Shown: positions 11,884 to 22,065 of the stretch, in pieces
How the letters are laid out: each line of letters begins with the position of its first letter
Numbering within the stretch: position 1 is the first letter of the stretch
Assembly: GCF_000026765.1 (NCBI RefSeq)
Contig: NC_012806.1
Span: 388,304-452,303 of the forward strand
Source of the DNA: Mesomycoplasma conjunctivae
GTDB taxonomy: Bacteria; Bacillota_I; Bacilli_A; Mycoplasmatales; Metamycoplasmataceae
Reading direction: 5' to 3'
DNA: 64,000 nt
Notes under the pieces: model-generated
The model's input: only the letters and a program-made list of their open reading frames with translations
Databases searched by the model: none
Told to the model about the DNA's origin: nothing
Translations under genes and position numbers: made by a program

Positions 11884-12168
11884 TTAATAATCTTTTAATA
11901 TTTTTTCTAAAATAAGTGTTAATAATTGACTTTTATTTAAATTTTGTGCTTTAGCTATTTTTATTAATTTTCTCTCATATTCTATTGGTATAAAAAAACC
12001 AATTGTTTTCTTTTGTAACATTTTTTTGCTTAAAATAGAATCTAAAAATGATTCTTCTTTATTAGATTCTTTGAGCTGATATTTACGTGTATCTTTACTT
12101 TCTTGTGATTCTTCTTTATTTGTGTTTAAAAAATCAATTAAATTGATTGAATTTTCTTGTTTTCCCAT
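11884..12168 (-). CDS. Small ribbon-helix-helix DNA-binding protein, ParA partner
   Basis: 94 residues. The first half is polar and probably disordered (Glu/Lys/Ser-rich). The last ~42 residues read as a ribbon-helix-helix: strand TIGFFIPIEY, helix RKLIKIAKAQN, turn LNKSQ, helix LLTLILEKILKDY. Such proteins bind operators as dimers and serve as ParA partners or antitoxins. The start codon lies one base after the parA stop, the usual layout of a small partition cassette. It is followed by an Mbov_0400-like gene, so a regulatory or antitoxin link to that protein is also possible. The role is inferred from fold and neighbours. Confidence 0.7.
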   Translation of the reverse strand: MGKQENSINLIDFLNTNKEESQESKDTRKYQLKESNKEESFLDSILSKKMLQKKTIGFFIPIEYERKLIKIAKAQNLNKSQLLTLILEKILKDY

Positions 12169-12169
12169 A

Positions 12170-12946
12170 TTATTTGTCCTTAATATTAAATTCTAATAAA
12201 TTAACTAAATTTTCATAAGCTTGAGATAACTTGTTTTTACTAGTTAAATAAACTGGTAATTTTTTTAAAGATATTGAGTTGATTCCTGATATAGAATTGG
12301 GAATGGAAATTAAACAAAGTCCAGGTTCAGGTAGTTTTTTTGCTTGCTCTCTTATCATTTTTTCTACTTTACTTCTAGCATTGGTTTTAGTTCCTACCAT
12401 AGCTTTTATTTTTAATTTAGGATTTCCTTTTTTAGCTTTTTCTATATAATCATTCATTTCTACCATCCCTCTAATACCATAAAATTCAAGTGTAAAAGGT
12501 ATTATTACTTCATCAGATGCCAACAACACTGAAAATGTATTAGATGATTTAGCAGGTTCTGTGTCAAATAAAATGTAATCATATTGATGTAATTTTTTTA
12601 TTTCATTTATTATTTCACTTAAACGTTTAAATGGATCTTGATTTATTATTCTTTGAACCATCTCGCTATCATGTGTGTTTCATTTTTTACCAGATGGTAT
12701 TACATCTATATTTTCATAAACATTTGTAATAGCATCAGAAATATTAGCATTTTCAAAAACTAAATTATATAACCCTATTTTTTCTGCTGTATTTTGTTTA
12801 CCAAAACTAGATAAAACACTATTTTGATTGTCTGAGTCAATAATTAAAATTTTTTTACCTTTTTTAGATAATACAGCAACATAGTTAGTTGTTAAAGAAG
12901 TTTTTAAAACACCTCCCTTGTTATTTGCAAAAGCTATAGTTTTCAT
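12170..12946 (-). CDS. ParA-family ATPase of the ICE
   Basis: 258 residues including one TGA-encoded Trp. The N-terminus MKTIAFANNKGGVLKTS is the deviant Walker A of ParA/MinD proteins, followed by ILIIDSDNQNS and YDYILFDTEPAKSS (Walker B-like), then IPFTLEFYGIRG. ParA ATPases position DNA by cycling on the nucleoid. The usual KGGxGKT is here KGGVLKT: the Gly before the catalytic Lys is Leu, which may weaken nucleotide hydrolysis. It is the first gene of the minus-strand block and diverges from the transposase gene across a 383-bp extremely AT-rich spacer that may hold promoter and partition sites. Confidence 0.85.
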
Positions 12947-13329
12947 TTACTAATTTCCATTCTTTTTAAATATGTTTTTATTTAATCTTTTTTTATTTTT
13001 ATTAGCAATTTAATAATTTTTTATTTTAATATTTATTAGTAATTTATTTTTTATTTTATTTATATTTTTTAATAATTATATATTATTTTTTTGATAGCAA
13101 ATAATTTTTAATTGCCTTTTTGCTTATTTTTATTAGTAATTTATTTTTATTTTATTATTAGTTTTTTTAATATTTATATTTTATATACTAAAATTTTTTT
13201 ATTATTTTAAAATAACTTTATTATGTTTTATTAATAATTTTAAATAATTTTTTTCAAATTATAATTATAAAACCAAAACATTAAATCTATTTTATAAAAA
13301 ATTATTAAAAATAAAATCAAGGTTAAATT
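12947..13329. other. Extremely AT-rich divergent spacer with direct repeats
   Basis: No gene is visible in this spacer between parA (minus) and the transposase gene (plus). TTATTAGTAATTTATTTTT occurs at about 13033 and again at about 13130, and the related TTATTAGCAATTTAATAA at about 12999. Spaced repeats next to a ParA/ribbon-helix-helix pair suggest a partition site or operator; both divergent promoters must also lie here. The base bias makes chance repeats more likely, so this is tentative. Confidence 0.4.
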
Positions 13330-14601
13330 ATGGAAATTACTAGTTTAATTCAAACATATAAAGAAAATGGTATTTTTTTTACAAAAGAACAAAAAAATAG
13401 ATATATTCAAAAATTAAAACAAATAATTGAATTGGAAGAAAACAAATTTAGAGACTCATATTCAGTTAGGCCAGATGTTTACTCACATGGTCAAATTAAA
13501 AGAAAAATAATAACAGACTATGGAGCTATCTGAGTTTATGTATATAGATACTACAAGTGAGTGGCAAAAATAGACGACTATGGTGAAGTAAATGGTAGAA
13601 AAAAAGATGTTTTTTACTCAGATTTTTTTACTAATTTAGTCTCTAAAGGAAAAAATATTGTTAATAACTTAAAAGAAAAAGTAATACAGCTTTCATTAGA
13701 AGTCAAACAAACAGAGTCAATAGCTCGACTATTAGGCAAAGTAATTTCTGCTAGCTCTATTAATCTAATACTAAGAGAACTAGAGATAAACTCCAATTTA
13801 ACTGTACAAGACTTTTCAAGTTTAGCTAAAGATCAAGATACTATTTACATGGCTGTTGATGATGCCTTTAATAAAGTGAGATATGGTACTAAAACACCAA
13901 TTTCAACTTGCACTAGAATGATGGTTTTATACTTATTAGATGATAAGAAAAAAATTGTTGGTAAAACAAATATTTTAGAAATTAAGAAGATAAGAGAAAT
14001 TAAAAATAAACCAACTGTTTTAGCTCAAATTGTTTTAAAAACAATTCAAAATGTATATAAGAAAAAATTAAAAATTATTATTTTTGGTGATGGCGCTAAA
14101 TGGATAAAAAATTTAGCTAAATCTTTAAATGCTAAATATATTTTGGATAAATATCATCTAGTTAAAAAAGCATCTGATTTAGTTTCTTTCAAGAACAACA
14201 ACAGCTTAAATAAAAAATTATTTTCTATTAATAACCAACCTAAAATTTATTGGATCTTAAAAGATTTACTAGAAAAGCAAAGTTTATTTGAAGTTATTTT
14301 TTTTATGCAAACCATCCAAAAAAATTTAAAAGAATTTTGAAAAAACAACCTTTATGATTCAACTAGAATTTTGAAAAAAATTAACGAAATAGGCAAGTTT
14401 ATTCACTATATAAAATTCAATTATGAAGCAATACAAAATGTTTATTCAAACCTAAATACCGGTTCCAATACAGAATCATTAATGGCTCATTTAATCAAAA
14501 AAAGTACTAAATTTAAACGAGTAATTTTTAGTGAAAAACGATTTAAAAACAACCTAGTTATTCATCATTTTGTACAGGATGTTAACCTATTTTTGATTTA
14601 A
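13330..14601 (+). CDS. ICE DDE transposase-like protein (Mbov_0401 / CDS22 type, ISLre2-like)
   Basis: 423 residues with TGA as Trp; start ATG 13330 after AAGGTTAAATT. It resembles the UPF0236/ISLre2-type transposase found at one end of mycoplasma ICEs. Candidate catalytic acids sit in MAVDDAFN (about residue 174-181), FGDGAKW (about 253-259) and NTESLMAHLIKK (Glu about 382). These enzymes cut and rejoin element ends during excision and integration. The internal helical insert with the YILDKYHLVKKA segment also fits the family. It is the last ICE gene, transcribed outward; inverted TTGCTAA-type repeats lie 50-150 bases downstream. It appears intact. Confidence 0.85.
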
Positions 14602-15002
14602 TTTTTTTAATTTTGCCTAACCTGAAAAAAGAGGTGTTTTTTTACCTACTTGCTAAAATTAGCAAGTAAAATTATTACTATATAATAGTAATAAAAGTCA
14701 AAAAAAATGCCAAATTTGCTAAATTTAGCAAGTCACTTGCTAGAACTTGCTATTTTTTACAAACTATAAGTTTGTAAGGCTTACCTTTTCGTCAGAAAAA
14801 AATGGGTACGCCGGCTTCTTTAAATAATTAGCAAAAACTTCTTTTTGCAATAAAAAAATTTTTTTAATCATGCAAAATATTTTTTTGTGGTATCATTTTG
14901 GTAAAGAGGCATTGCTCACAAATTTTGTTTGCTCCTAAAATGTTTAAAAAACAAGAAAATTGTTTCTTTTTAACAAAAAAATGGTATAATTCCTAAAGTT
15001 AT
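14602..15002. repeat. ICE outer-end region with iterated ACTTGCTA boxes
   Basis: No gene is seen. Five ACTTGCTA octamers lie in 105 bp: plus orientation at 14648, 14735 and 14745, inverted at 14660 and 14726. The first pair forms ACTTGCTAA/TTAGCAAGT arms, and TTGCTAAATTTAGCAA at 14716-14731 is a perfect palindrome. Between them is a TTATTACTA/TAGTAATAA hairpin (14672-14694), and a TTACAAACT/AGTTTGTAA hairpin follows at about 14758-14778. Position just beyond the transposase suggests transposase-binding subterminal repeats at the ICE end. The exact ICE boundary was not found. A GGTATAAT -10 for the tRNA lies at about 14983-14990. Confidence 0.5.
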
Positions 15003-15078
15003 GCCATCATAGCTCAGTCGGTAGAGCACATCCATGGTAAGGATGGGGTCGCAGGTTCGATTCCTGTTGTTGGCACCA
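15003..15078 (+). tRNA. tRNA-Thr (anticodon GGU)
   Basis: A 76-nt cloverleaf with encoded CCA. D arm GCTC/GAGC, anticodon stem CATCC/GGATG around loop ATGGTAA (anticodon GGT), T arm GCAGG/CCTGT around TTCGATT. Acceptor stem GCCATCA/TGTTGGC pairs except a T:T at position 5. Confidence 0.93.
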
Positions 15079-15155
15079 TATCATAATTGACCATAAAAGA
15101 TGCTTATTTTATAATTAGCATCTTTTTTATCAAAAAAAATCAAGGAGTTAACAAA

Positions 15156-16154
15156 ATGTCTAAAACTACAATAAGTCCGGAACAACGAGAAGAAATTTGA
15201 AAAAAATATTTTGGTAATGAAAAAAGCGGAAAAGATTTTGCAGGTAGGAATTTTAAAAAAAACCAACAAACTTGAAATATAGATCATATAATTCCAAAGG
15301 CGCTTGATGACAAAATAGATTGGCAAGGTTTGGGAATTGAAATAAAAGACTTAGAAAATTTACAACCCGTTCATAAAAACACAAATAAAGAAAAAAAGGA
15401 TAAAACTACCTTTGAAATTAAAACAAGCAGTAAGAAGAAAGAATTTACAATTTTTTTTAATACTAAGTTTAAAGAAGAAAAACAAAAAGATATGAATGCT
15501 TTTTTACTAAAAGTAGCAGAACTAGACTTTAATACAGCACCTGGTAATGAACATTGAGAAAAAATTGATAACTACTTTTTATTTGATAAAAAAGCAGAAG
15601 ACAAAAGCGAAAAATCAACAACCACACTTAAAAATTATTTTGATTCAATTATGAAGATAGAAAATGAATCAATTTTTGAACACCACTATATAAGTTTAAA
15701 TTTTTTAGATTCTAATTTTTTTAAAACTTTTCAGCAAATTAATTTAATTTTCAAAGAGAAAAAAAATAATTTTAATTATAATTTTTACAAAGTTGCAGAA
15801 AATGATAAATTATTTTTTACCTTCTCATTACCCATGCTAAAAATTGAAGAAATTTTTAAAATACTATATAAAATTCATGATATTGATAAAACTAATAATT
15901 CTATAATTAAATTTTTTCTATGAAGTTTTAAATGCAAAAATAAACAAGATTTTTTAGATTTCCAAATCAAAGACTTTAATAACCAACTAGAAGAGTTTTC
16001 AAGGTGAGATTTCAAAGATGAACCTAAGCACTCATATGTGGTTGACCAACATTTTTATAATTTATTAAGCAATGAAGCTAAATTTGATAAAATTAATGAT
16101 CAGTGATATAAATTCAACCTTGAAAGTGAAGCAAGTAATTTAGAGAATAAATAA
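15156..16154 (+). CDS. HNH endonuclease-domain protein
   Basis: 332 residues with several TGA-encoded Trp; start ATG 15156 after AAGGAG. An HNH nuclease core lies at about residues 40-82: WNIDHIIPKAL followed by LENLQPVHKNTNKEKKDK, giving the His, Asn and His/Asn metal-binding set of HNH enzymes. The remaining ~240 residues are unrecognised, Lys/Asn/Phe-rich and without membrane helices. It cuts DNA or RNA by family analogy; substrate unknown. No methylase, antitoxin or immunity gene is adjacent, so a lone restriction or defence nuclease is possible but not shown. Its TAA overlaps the ATG of the next gene (TAATG), so both are co-translated. A short hairpin follows the tRNA just upstream. Confidence 0.75.
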
Positions 16155-16954
16155 TGAAAAAAGCAAAAATTTTGTTTGTAGGTGACATTTTTGGTCAGCC
16201 AGGGATTAACTTTTTTGAAAAAGAGTTAGCACGTCTTAAAAAAGAACACAATTTTGATTTAGTAATTGTTCAAGCTGAAAACATCACTGGTAGAAAAGGT
16301 CTTAATAAATCTGATTATCAATATTTACAAAAAGTTGGAGTTGATGTTTTTACTATTGGTAATCATGTCTGATTTAATCCAGAAATTAACCTCTTTATTA
16401 ATAATAAAGATATCGTTAGACCTTTAAATATTGCTCAACATTATCAAGGACATGGTACCACCGTGATTGAAAAAAATGGCAAAACTTTTCGTGTTACCAG
16501 TTTGTTAGGAATTACCTTTAATAAACTAAATAAGCCTTGACAAGAAGAAGAGGCGGATAATTTTTTTGATGCAATTGACAAAGTTGTCTACCAAGATGAA
16601 TCAGATTTTCATATTGTTGATTTTCATGCAGAGACTACCAGCGAAAAAAATATTTTAGGAATTTACTTAAATGGTAAAGTCTCAGCGGTAGTAGGAACTC
16701 ACACCCATGTGCAAACAAGCGATGCAAGAGTGATGTCGCATGGAACACTTTTCATTACAGATGTTGGCATGACAGGTCCTAGTAATGATGCAATCGGAGT
16801 TAAATTTTTAGATGTTTATAAAAAAATGCGTTATGCAAAAAACTCCAAATTTACTACATCTAAAAATAAATGTCAATTTAATGCTGTTATTTTAGAATTA
16901 TCCAATCCTATGAGTCAGCAAAAAATTACACCAATTTATTCCTACGAGGAATAA
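16154..16954 (+). CDS. ymdB: YmdB-like metallophosphoesterase (TIGR00282 family)
   Basis: 266 residues, complete. The metallophosphoesterase motifs are clear: FVGDIFGQPG (metal-binding Asp), QAENITGRKGL, TIGNHVW (GNH motif), VDFHAETTSEK and GTHTHVQTSD. Family members are cytoplasmic phosphodiesterases acting on 2',3'-cyclic nucleotides and similar substrates, linked to RNA turnover. The start codon overlaps the stop of the HNH gene by one base. A promoter and metK follow 170 bases downstream. Confidence 0.9.
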
Positions 16955-17032
16955 TATTTTTTTAAAAGTGTTTAAAAATAAAGTTAAAAATTTTAAAAAA
17001 GAAAAAATGTTTTTTTATTTTTTAAAATAAGA

Positions 17033-17038
17033 TATAAT
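17033..17038 (+). promoter_or_regulatory. -10 element of the metK promoter
   Basis: TATAAT within AAGATATAATAC, 86 bases before the metK start, in the only long spacer of this region. No clear -35 is seen, as is common in mycoplasmas. The leader contains no recognisable SAM riboswitch. Confidence 0.55.
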
Positions 17039-17124
17039 ACATTTTAGCCGTAACCTTTTATACAATGTCCATTAATAGCTAACTTTTTTTATAAAAAGAT
17101 AGATTATGATGGAGTAAATAAAAT

Positions 17125-18267
17125 ATGGAATTTTTATCAAAGAAATTATCAATAGCTGAATCGGTAGGAAAAGGTCATCCAGACAAAATTTGTGATCAAA
17201 TTAGTGACGCTATTTTAGATAATATTTTAAAGCAAGACTCAAATGCTAGGGTCGCAATTGAAACTATGGCATCTAATAGATTAATTATTATTGCCGGTGA
17301 AATTAAAACACATTCATATGTAGATTTTGTTCAAATTGCTTGAAATATAGTAAAATCTCTTGGCTACAGCGAAAATGATTTTACAATTATTTCAAATGTT
17401 AATTCACAGAGTGCCGATATTGCTCAAGGTGTTGACAAAGAGAGTGGGCTTATAGGAGCTGGTGATCAAGGAATTGTTTATGGTTATGCCTCTAAAGAAA
17501 CAACTTCTTATATGCCACTTGCTCATACAATAGCTCATGAACTATTAAAATTAGCAGAAAAACTACGTGTCAGCGGTGATTTTCTCTGAGCAAAAGCTGA
17601 TATGAAATCACAAGTAGAAATTGATTTTAGTAATCAAAAACCTAAAATCAATAAAATTATTATGTCGGTTCAACACGATGCTAATTATGATCATCAACTT
17701 TTTGTTAGCTTCATAAAAGAGAAAATTATGAAAAAAGTAGCAGTTAGTTTTGGACTAAATACAGATTTTGAAACCCTTATTAACACAACTGGTAAATTTG
17801 TCATTGGTGGTCCAATAGGCGATACTGGCTTAACTGGTAGAAAAATTATTATTGATTCTTATGGTGATCGTGCACATCATGGTGGTGGTGCTTTTAGTGG
17901 TAAAGATTATACCAAAGTTGATCGCTCGGGAGCATACGCTGCGCGCTGAGTTGCTAAAAATTTAGTAGCTGCGGGTGTAGCTGATGAAATTGAGGTACAA
18001 CTATCTTATGCAATTGGTCTACCAGAGCCAACATCTATTGCTATTAGTCAATCAGGAGAACGCCTCTTTGAAGAATCAAAACTTATTGATGTTGTCAAAA
18101 AAGTATTTAATTTGAGTGTAGTAAATGTTATTAATGAGTTAGGACTTAAAGCTCCTATTTACCAACAAACCGCTACATATGGACACTTTGGAAGAGATGA
18201 TTTAAACTTACCTTGAGAGAGCTTAAATAAGGTAGACAAAATAAAACAATTATTAAATATAAAATAA
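17125..18267 (+). CDS. metK: S-adenosylmethionine synthase
   Basis: 380 residues, normal length. Family signatures are intact: [18 protein letters not shown] at the N-terminus (ATP-binding His), [28 protein letters not shown] and the glycine-rich [19 protein letters not shown] loop. It makes S-adenosylmethionine from ATP and methionine, the methyl donor needed by the rRNA methyltransferase RsmI and the HsdM methylase encoded in this window. Start ATG 17125 follows ATGGAGTAAATAAAAT. It has its own promoter and ends at a terminator. Confidence 0.97.
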
Positions 18268-18279
18268 TAATTTAAATTA

Positions 18280-18314
18280 AAAAAATGGAAAAAATTAATT
18301 ATCCATTTTTTTTT
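18280..18314 (+). terminator. Terminator after metK
   Basis: Stem AAAAAATGGA/TCCATTTTTT followed by more T. A second palindrome, GCTATAAATTTATAGC, with a T-run lies at 18322-18342. Confidence 0.75.
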
Positions 18315-18480
18315 AATTTTTGCTATAAATTTATAGCTTTTTCGAGAATAAATATTTATTTTTGAGCTTTGCTAAAAATGAAAAAATTTTTCAAAAATAA
18401 TAATGATTTTCCAAAATATAAAGCTTTAAATATGGTAGAATTATATTTTAATAATATTTTAGTTGAGTAAGTGAGCAAAA

Positions 18481-19803
18481 ATGAGTTTTTGAAAAAAAAT
18501 ATTAAAATTTAAAGAGAAAGATCATCAATCAAAAAACAAAGATCTAGTCAACAATGCTACAAATGAGGCTTCTGATATGCTTGAAAAACATGAGAACAAA
18601 ACTACCAATAATGAAGCTGAGAGTCAAGTAGAAGACAGTATAGATTTTGATGATTTTATTTTTGAAGATCATGACGCTTTCAATTCTAATAATTTATCAA
18701 AAAGCGAAGACGAGATAATTCTAGAGGATTCAGATTTAGGACTAAATGATAATAAAGATATTATCAAACCTGAGAATATCGATTCTTATAATTGAGAATT
18801 AGATAAAAAAAATAAGAAAAAAAAATTTAATTTTTGAAATAAAATTAAGCATGACAACAAAGAAATAAAGATAGAACTTGATAAAACAGAGCAAGAATTT
18901 GTTGAAAAAATTTCCAAAATTAAATCCATTGATTCTCTAAGTGAAATTGATGATAACATGGACTATCGTACTAAAATTAATGTCTGATCTAATAATTTTA
19001 AGGTTTTAAATCAAGATATTTTATCAAATTTAGAAATATCTAATAAAAATCCTAAACCAAATACCTTAGAAACTTTTTGAAATAAAATGTCTTTTTTATC
19101 CCAATCTGTTTATAAAACAATTGTTATTCTTATGGTTTCATTAATATGGTTTGTGTTTTGATCAGCAATTGGTGGATTTGAAAAGTATAGCATTTGACAA
19201 TATAGTGTATATATTTTGTCATTAGTTGGATTTTTATTTATTGTAGAAATTGCCATTTACATAAATAATGTTAAAAATAAAGGTCACTCAAACCGTCTTA
19301 TAAATTATTACTTGGCAAATGGTGTTTTTACATTATTAAATTATCTAATTCGTATTTTATTTCTTTTTACACCGTTTTTTGTCAATAAGTTTATTCAAAT
19401 TGAAAGCACTGATCCTGGAGTTAACCAACTTATTGGAAAATTATCGGTAGCAACTAGTGCACCATCACTATCACTATTTTTTGCTTCTATATTTTATGTT
19501 CCAGTACATTGAAACCAAATTTTTCGCAAGGTTATAATTAGCACCGGAATTATCCATATCTTTTCACATCTGTATTTATTGAAAAACTACAAAAATAATC
19601 CTAGCGAAATAGTTTACCAAAGACTTCGTGACAACTGAGTAAGATTACGAAAAGTCTACCACAAACCTTTAGGAATCGGATATCATCCAGAATTTATTAG
19701 GGTAATGAGTGAAATAAAATCCAATTTACATTTGAGCATTGAAGATCAAAAACAGCTATTAAATTCAATTAAAAAAGTAATCATTGAAGATTTAAGAAAA
19801 TAA
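18481..19803 (+). CDS. Membrane protein of unknown function
   Basis: 440 residues with TGA as Trp. The first ~200 residues are acidic and low-complexity (Asp/Glu/Asn-rich), probably cytoplasmic. A hydrophobic half follows with about four to five helices (near TIVILMVSLIWFVFW, YILSLVGFLFIVEIAIYI, ANGVFTLLNYLIRILFLFTPF, TSAPSLSLFFASIFYV), then a basic, soluble C-terminal ~90 residues. I do not recognise the family. Start ATG 18481 gives MSFWKKILKFKEK; the ribosome site is weak. It stands alone between the metK terminator and a strong bidirectional terminator. Confidence 0.7.
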
Positions 19804-19838
19804 AAAACATGACAGTTTTGAAACTATCATGTTTTTTA
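19802..19838. terminator. Bidirectional terminator between convergent genes
   Basis: Inverted repeat AAAAAACATGA...TCATGTTTTTT with an inner AGTTT/AAACT pairing, flanked by A and T runs. It serves the membrane-protein gene (plus) and rsmI (minus), whose stop lies inside it. Confidence 0.85.
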
Positions 19839-20552
19839 TTTTACTTTCGAAAATTGTTCATATTTGTTCTTTTTTATACTCTTTTTTTCCTTTAATTTTA
19901 AAATAATTGTAAATTCTCCTTTAGGAGCACTCAAATTATTCAAAATTTTATCTGGAGTACCACGGTAATATTTTTGATAAATTTTAGTAATTTCTTTGAT
20001 TAAAAAGATATCAATTTCTTCCCCATAGAGATCCCTGATAATTTCTAAAGTATAAACAAGTTTAAAAGGTGAAATATAAAAAATATAACTTACTTTAGGA
20101 TCTAAAAGGCTAATTTGTTTAATAATTTGTTGTTTTTTTGAATCTAAAAAACCACCAAAATAAAAGCTCCCTTTATATCCTGAGAGTGCAAATGCGCTTA
20201 TTAATGCATTTGCGCCTGGAATTATGTCTACCTCAATATCATTTTCATGAGCTCAATTAACCAAAATTTGCCCTGGATCGCTAATAGTTGGTACACCGGC
20301 ATCACTTATTAGGCAAATTTGTAAACCTTGGTTTAAGTAGTTATCTATTAAATCAAGCATTTTGTATTCATTAAATTTATGGTAAGAAATTAATTTTTTA
20401 TTATTGATTTGATAGTGATTAAGCAGTTTTTGGGATACTCTTGTATCCTCACATAAAATAATATCACTATCTCTGAGAGTATCAAGAGCTCGAAGTGAGA
20501 TGTCTTTTAAATTGCCAATTGGAGTAGAGACTAGTGTGATTTTTTTAGTCAT
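19836..20552 (-). CDS. rsmI: 16S rRNA 2'-O-methyltransferase RsmI
   Basis: 238 residues; the family is usually ~280, so the C-terminal extension is short, as is common in mycoplasmas. Motifs: LVSTPIGNLKDIS at the start, ILCEDTR, LISDAGVPTISDPG and IIPGANALISA, which build the SAM-binding fold of the SAM-dependent tetrapyrrole-methylase-like superfamily. It methylates the ribose of C1402 in 16S rRNA. Start ATG 20552 overlaps the end of holB by 8 bases. It is the last gene of the degV-to-rsmI cluster. Confidence 0.93.
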
Positions 20553-21432
20553 AAAATTTGCTAAAAACTTCGTATATTTTAACAAGAAATGCTTGTTTTT
20601 GTAAGTTAAAATTTTGATATGTCTCTAAGGAATTTAAAAGATTTTGAATATGATCATTTATTATAACACTTAATTGACGATCGAAAATGTGTTTTTTAGT
20701 TTTTTTAATTGCTATTTTAATGTTATTTGGTAGTTGAGGATAACTAACACCAATAAAAGCGTTGAAGAAATATTGTAATACTTTCAAAAGAAAAAAGGCA
20801 TTTTCTTTTTCTAATAAGCTATTCAACTCTAAAATAAAATTGTTATAGTTGGTTGAAAATTCAGATAATATTTCTTCAAAACGCGCTAAAATTGTTGGTG
20901 TACAAAGGTTAATAAATTCTTCTATTTGTTGCTCATTAGAAAAAATTTGAGCAAATAGCCAATTATACTCATTTTTTTGTTTTTTTTCTAAAATTTGAAA
21001 CAAAATTTTTCTAAATTCATAATTAGAAAAATAAAAAATTTGACTTCGAGAACAAATGGTTGACAACACTTTTTCCTTTTTTTGTGCACTAAAAATAAAA
21101 TAAGTATCCTGTGGTGGCTCTTCAATTATTTTTAGCAATGAATTTAACAAGCTAGGATGTCCTTGATCAACACTTTTAATGATCACAAAACGCAAATTTG
21201 AAGCTCCTACATTGCTAAAATATAGTTGGTTAATTTCTTCAAGAAAATCAGTTCGTGAAGTTTTATCTAATTGAATATCGAAAGTAATAATTTTTGCTTT
21301 ATTGTCAAATTTCTCTAATAAAAATTTGATTTTTTCATCAATTACCTCACGATACCTACTTACTAAAAGCACAGAGTGGACAAAATGTTTGTGTGTCAAG
21401 CTATTTGTAATAAATTGTTCTCAAATACCCAT
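20545..21432 (-). CDS. holB: DNA polymerase III delta' subunit-like protein
   Basis: 295 residues if the TGA near residue 4 is read as Trp (start MGIWEQFIT). It has the clamp-loader features of delta': no P-loop, LLKIIEEPPQDTYFIFSA and an SRSQ variant of the SRC motif. As part of the clamp loader it opens the beta clamp with the DnaX protein encoded in the same cluster. The start lies one base after the tmk stop; the end overlaps rsmI. The tmk-holB-rsmI order is typical of Firmicutes and mycoplasmas. The C-terminal half is poorly conserved. Confidence 0.88.
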
Positions 21433-21433
21433 A

Positions 21434-22063
21434 TTAACCCGCTAAAAATTTTTCAAAAACATTAATTACATTTGCTAAAACTTCTTCTGGTTGGTTATTG
21501 CCACTTATTTTAAAAAAGTTATTAGGTCTTTGTTTTGCTACAAAATTAAAGCCCTCAATTACTCTTAGATAAAACTGGCGTCCACGAATTTCTAGACGAT
21601 CACGTTTGTGATTGATAATTTGTGACATTCGCTCAAAAGCAACTTTTGGCTCTACATCAATAAAAAATGTAATATCAGGTTTTGTGTTGTTGCTTATTAA
21701 ATTATTTACCATAGAAACTAATTGTTCTCCTAGTTGCAAACCAAAACCCTGATAAGCTATTGATGAGTCAATATAGCGATCGCAAAGGATAATTTTGTTT
21801 TCTTTTAAGGCCGGTCAAATTAATTTTTCTAAGTGCATACGCCGCGATGTAGCCATTAAAAGCATTTCTGAATATGGAGAAATATCATGATTGCGATCTA
21901 AAGCAATTTCACGCACTTTTTCTGCTTCAACAACTCCTGTACCTCCTGGCTCGCGAGTAACAATAATTTCACGAGTAGGGAATTTTTTTTGGAGATATTT
22001 AGCAAAAAGATTTAAAACTGTGGTTTTCCCACAACCATCAATTCCTTCAAATGTAATAAACAT
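21434..22063 (-). CDS. tmk: Thymidylate kinase
   Basis: 209 residues, normal length. P-loop FEGIDGCGKTT at residues 4-14, TREPGGTG, the CDRYIDSSIAYQG substrate motif and a LID region with RDRLEIRG. It phosphorylates dTMP to dTDP. It starts two bases after the recR stop and abuts holB, so it belongs to the replication/repair operon. Confidence 0.96.
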
Positions 22064-22065
22064 AG

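Noticed and set aside
13614..13796. Minus-strand ORF inside the ICE transposase gene
   Set aside because: Antisense shadow with no start signal, fully inside a well supported gene.
15003..15078. tRNA-Thr as the attachment site of the ICE
   Set aside because: The ICE has a DDE-type transposase, the tRNA is intact, and no second copy of its 3' end was seen in the ICE; mycoplasma ICEs integrate without tRNA preference.
17039..17124. SAM riboswitch in the metK leader
   Set aside because: The 86-nt leader shows no multi-helix junction or known SAM-box sequence and no terminator before metK.
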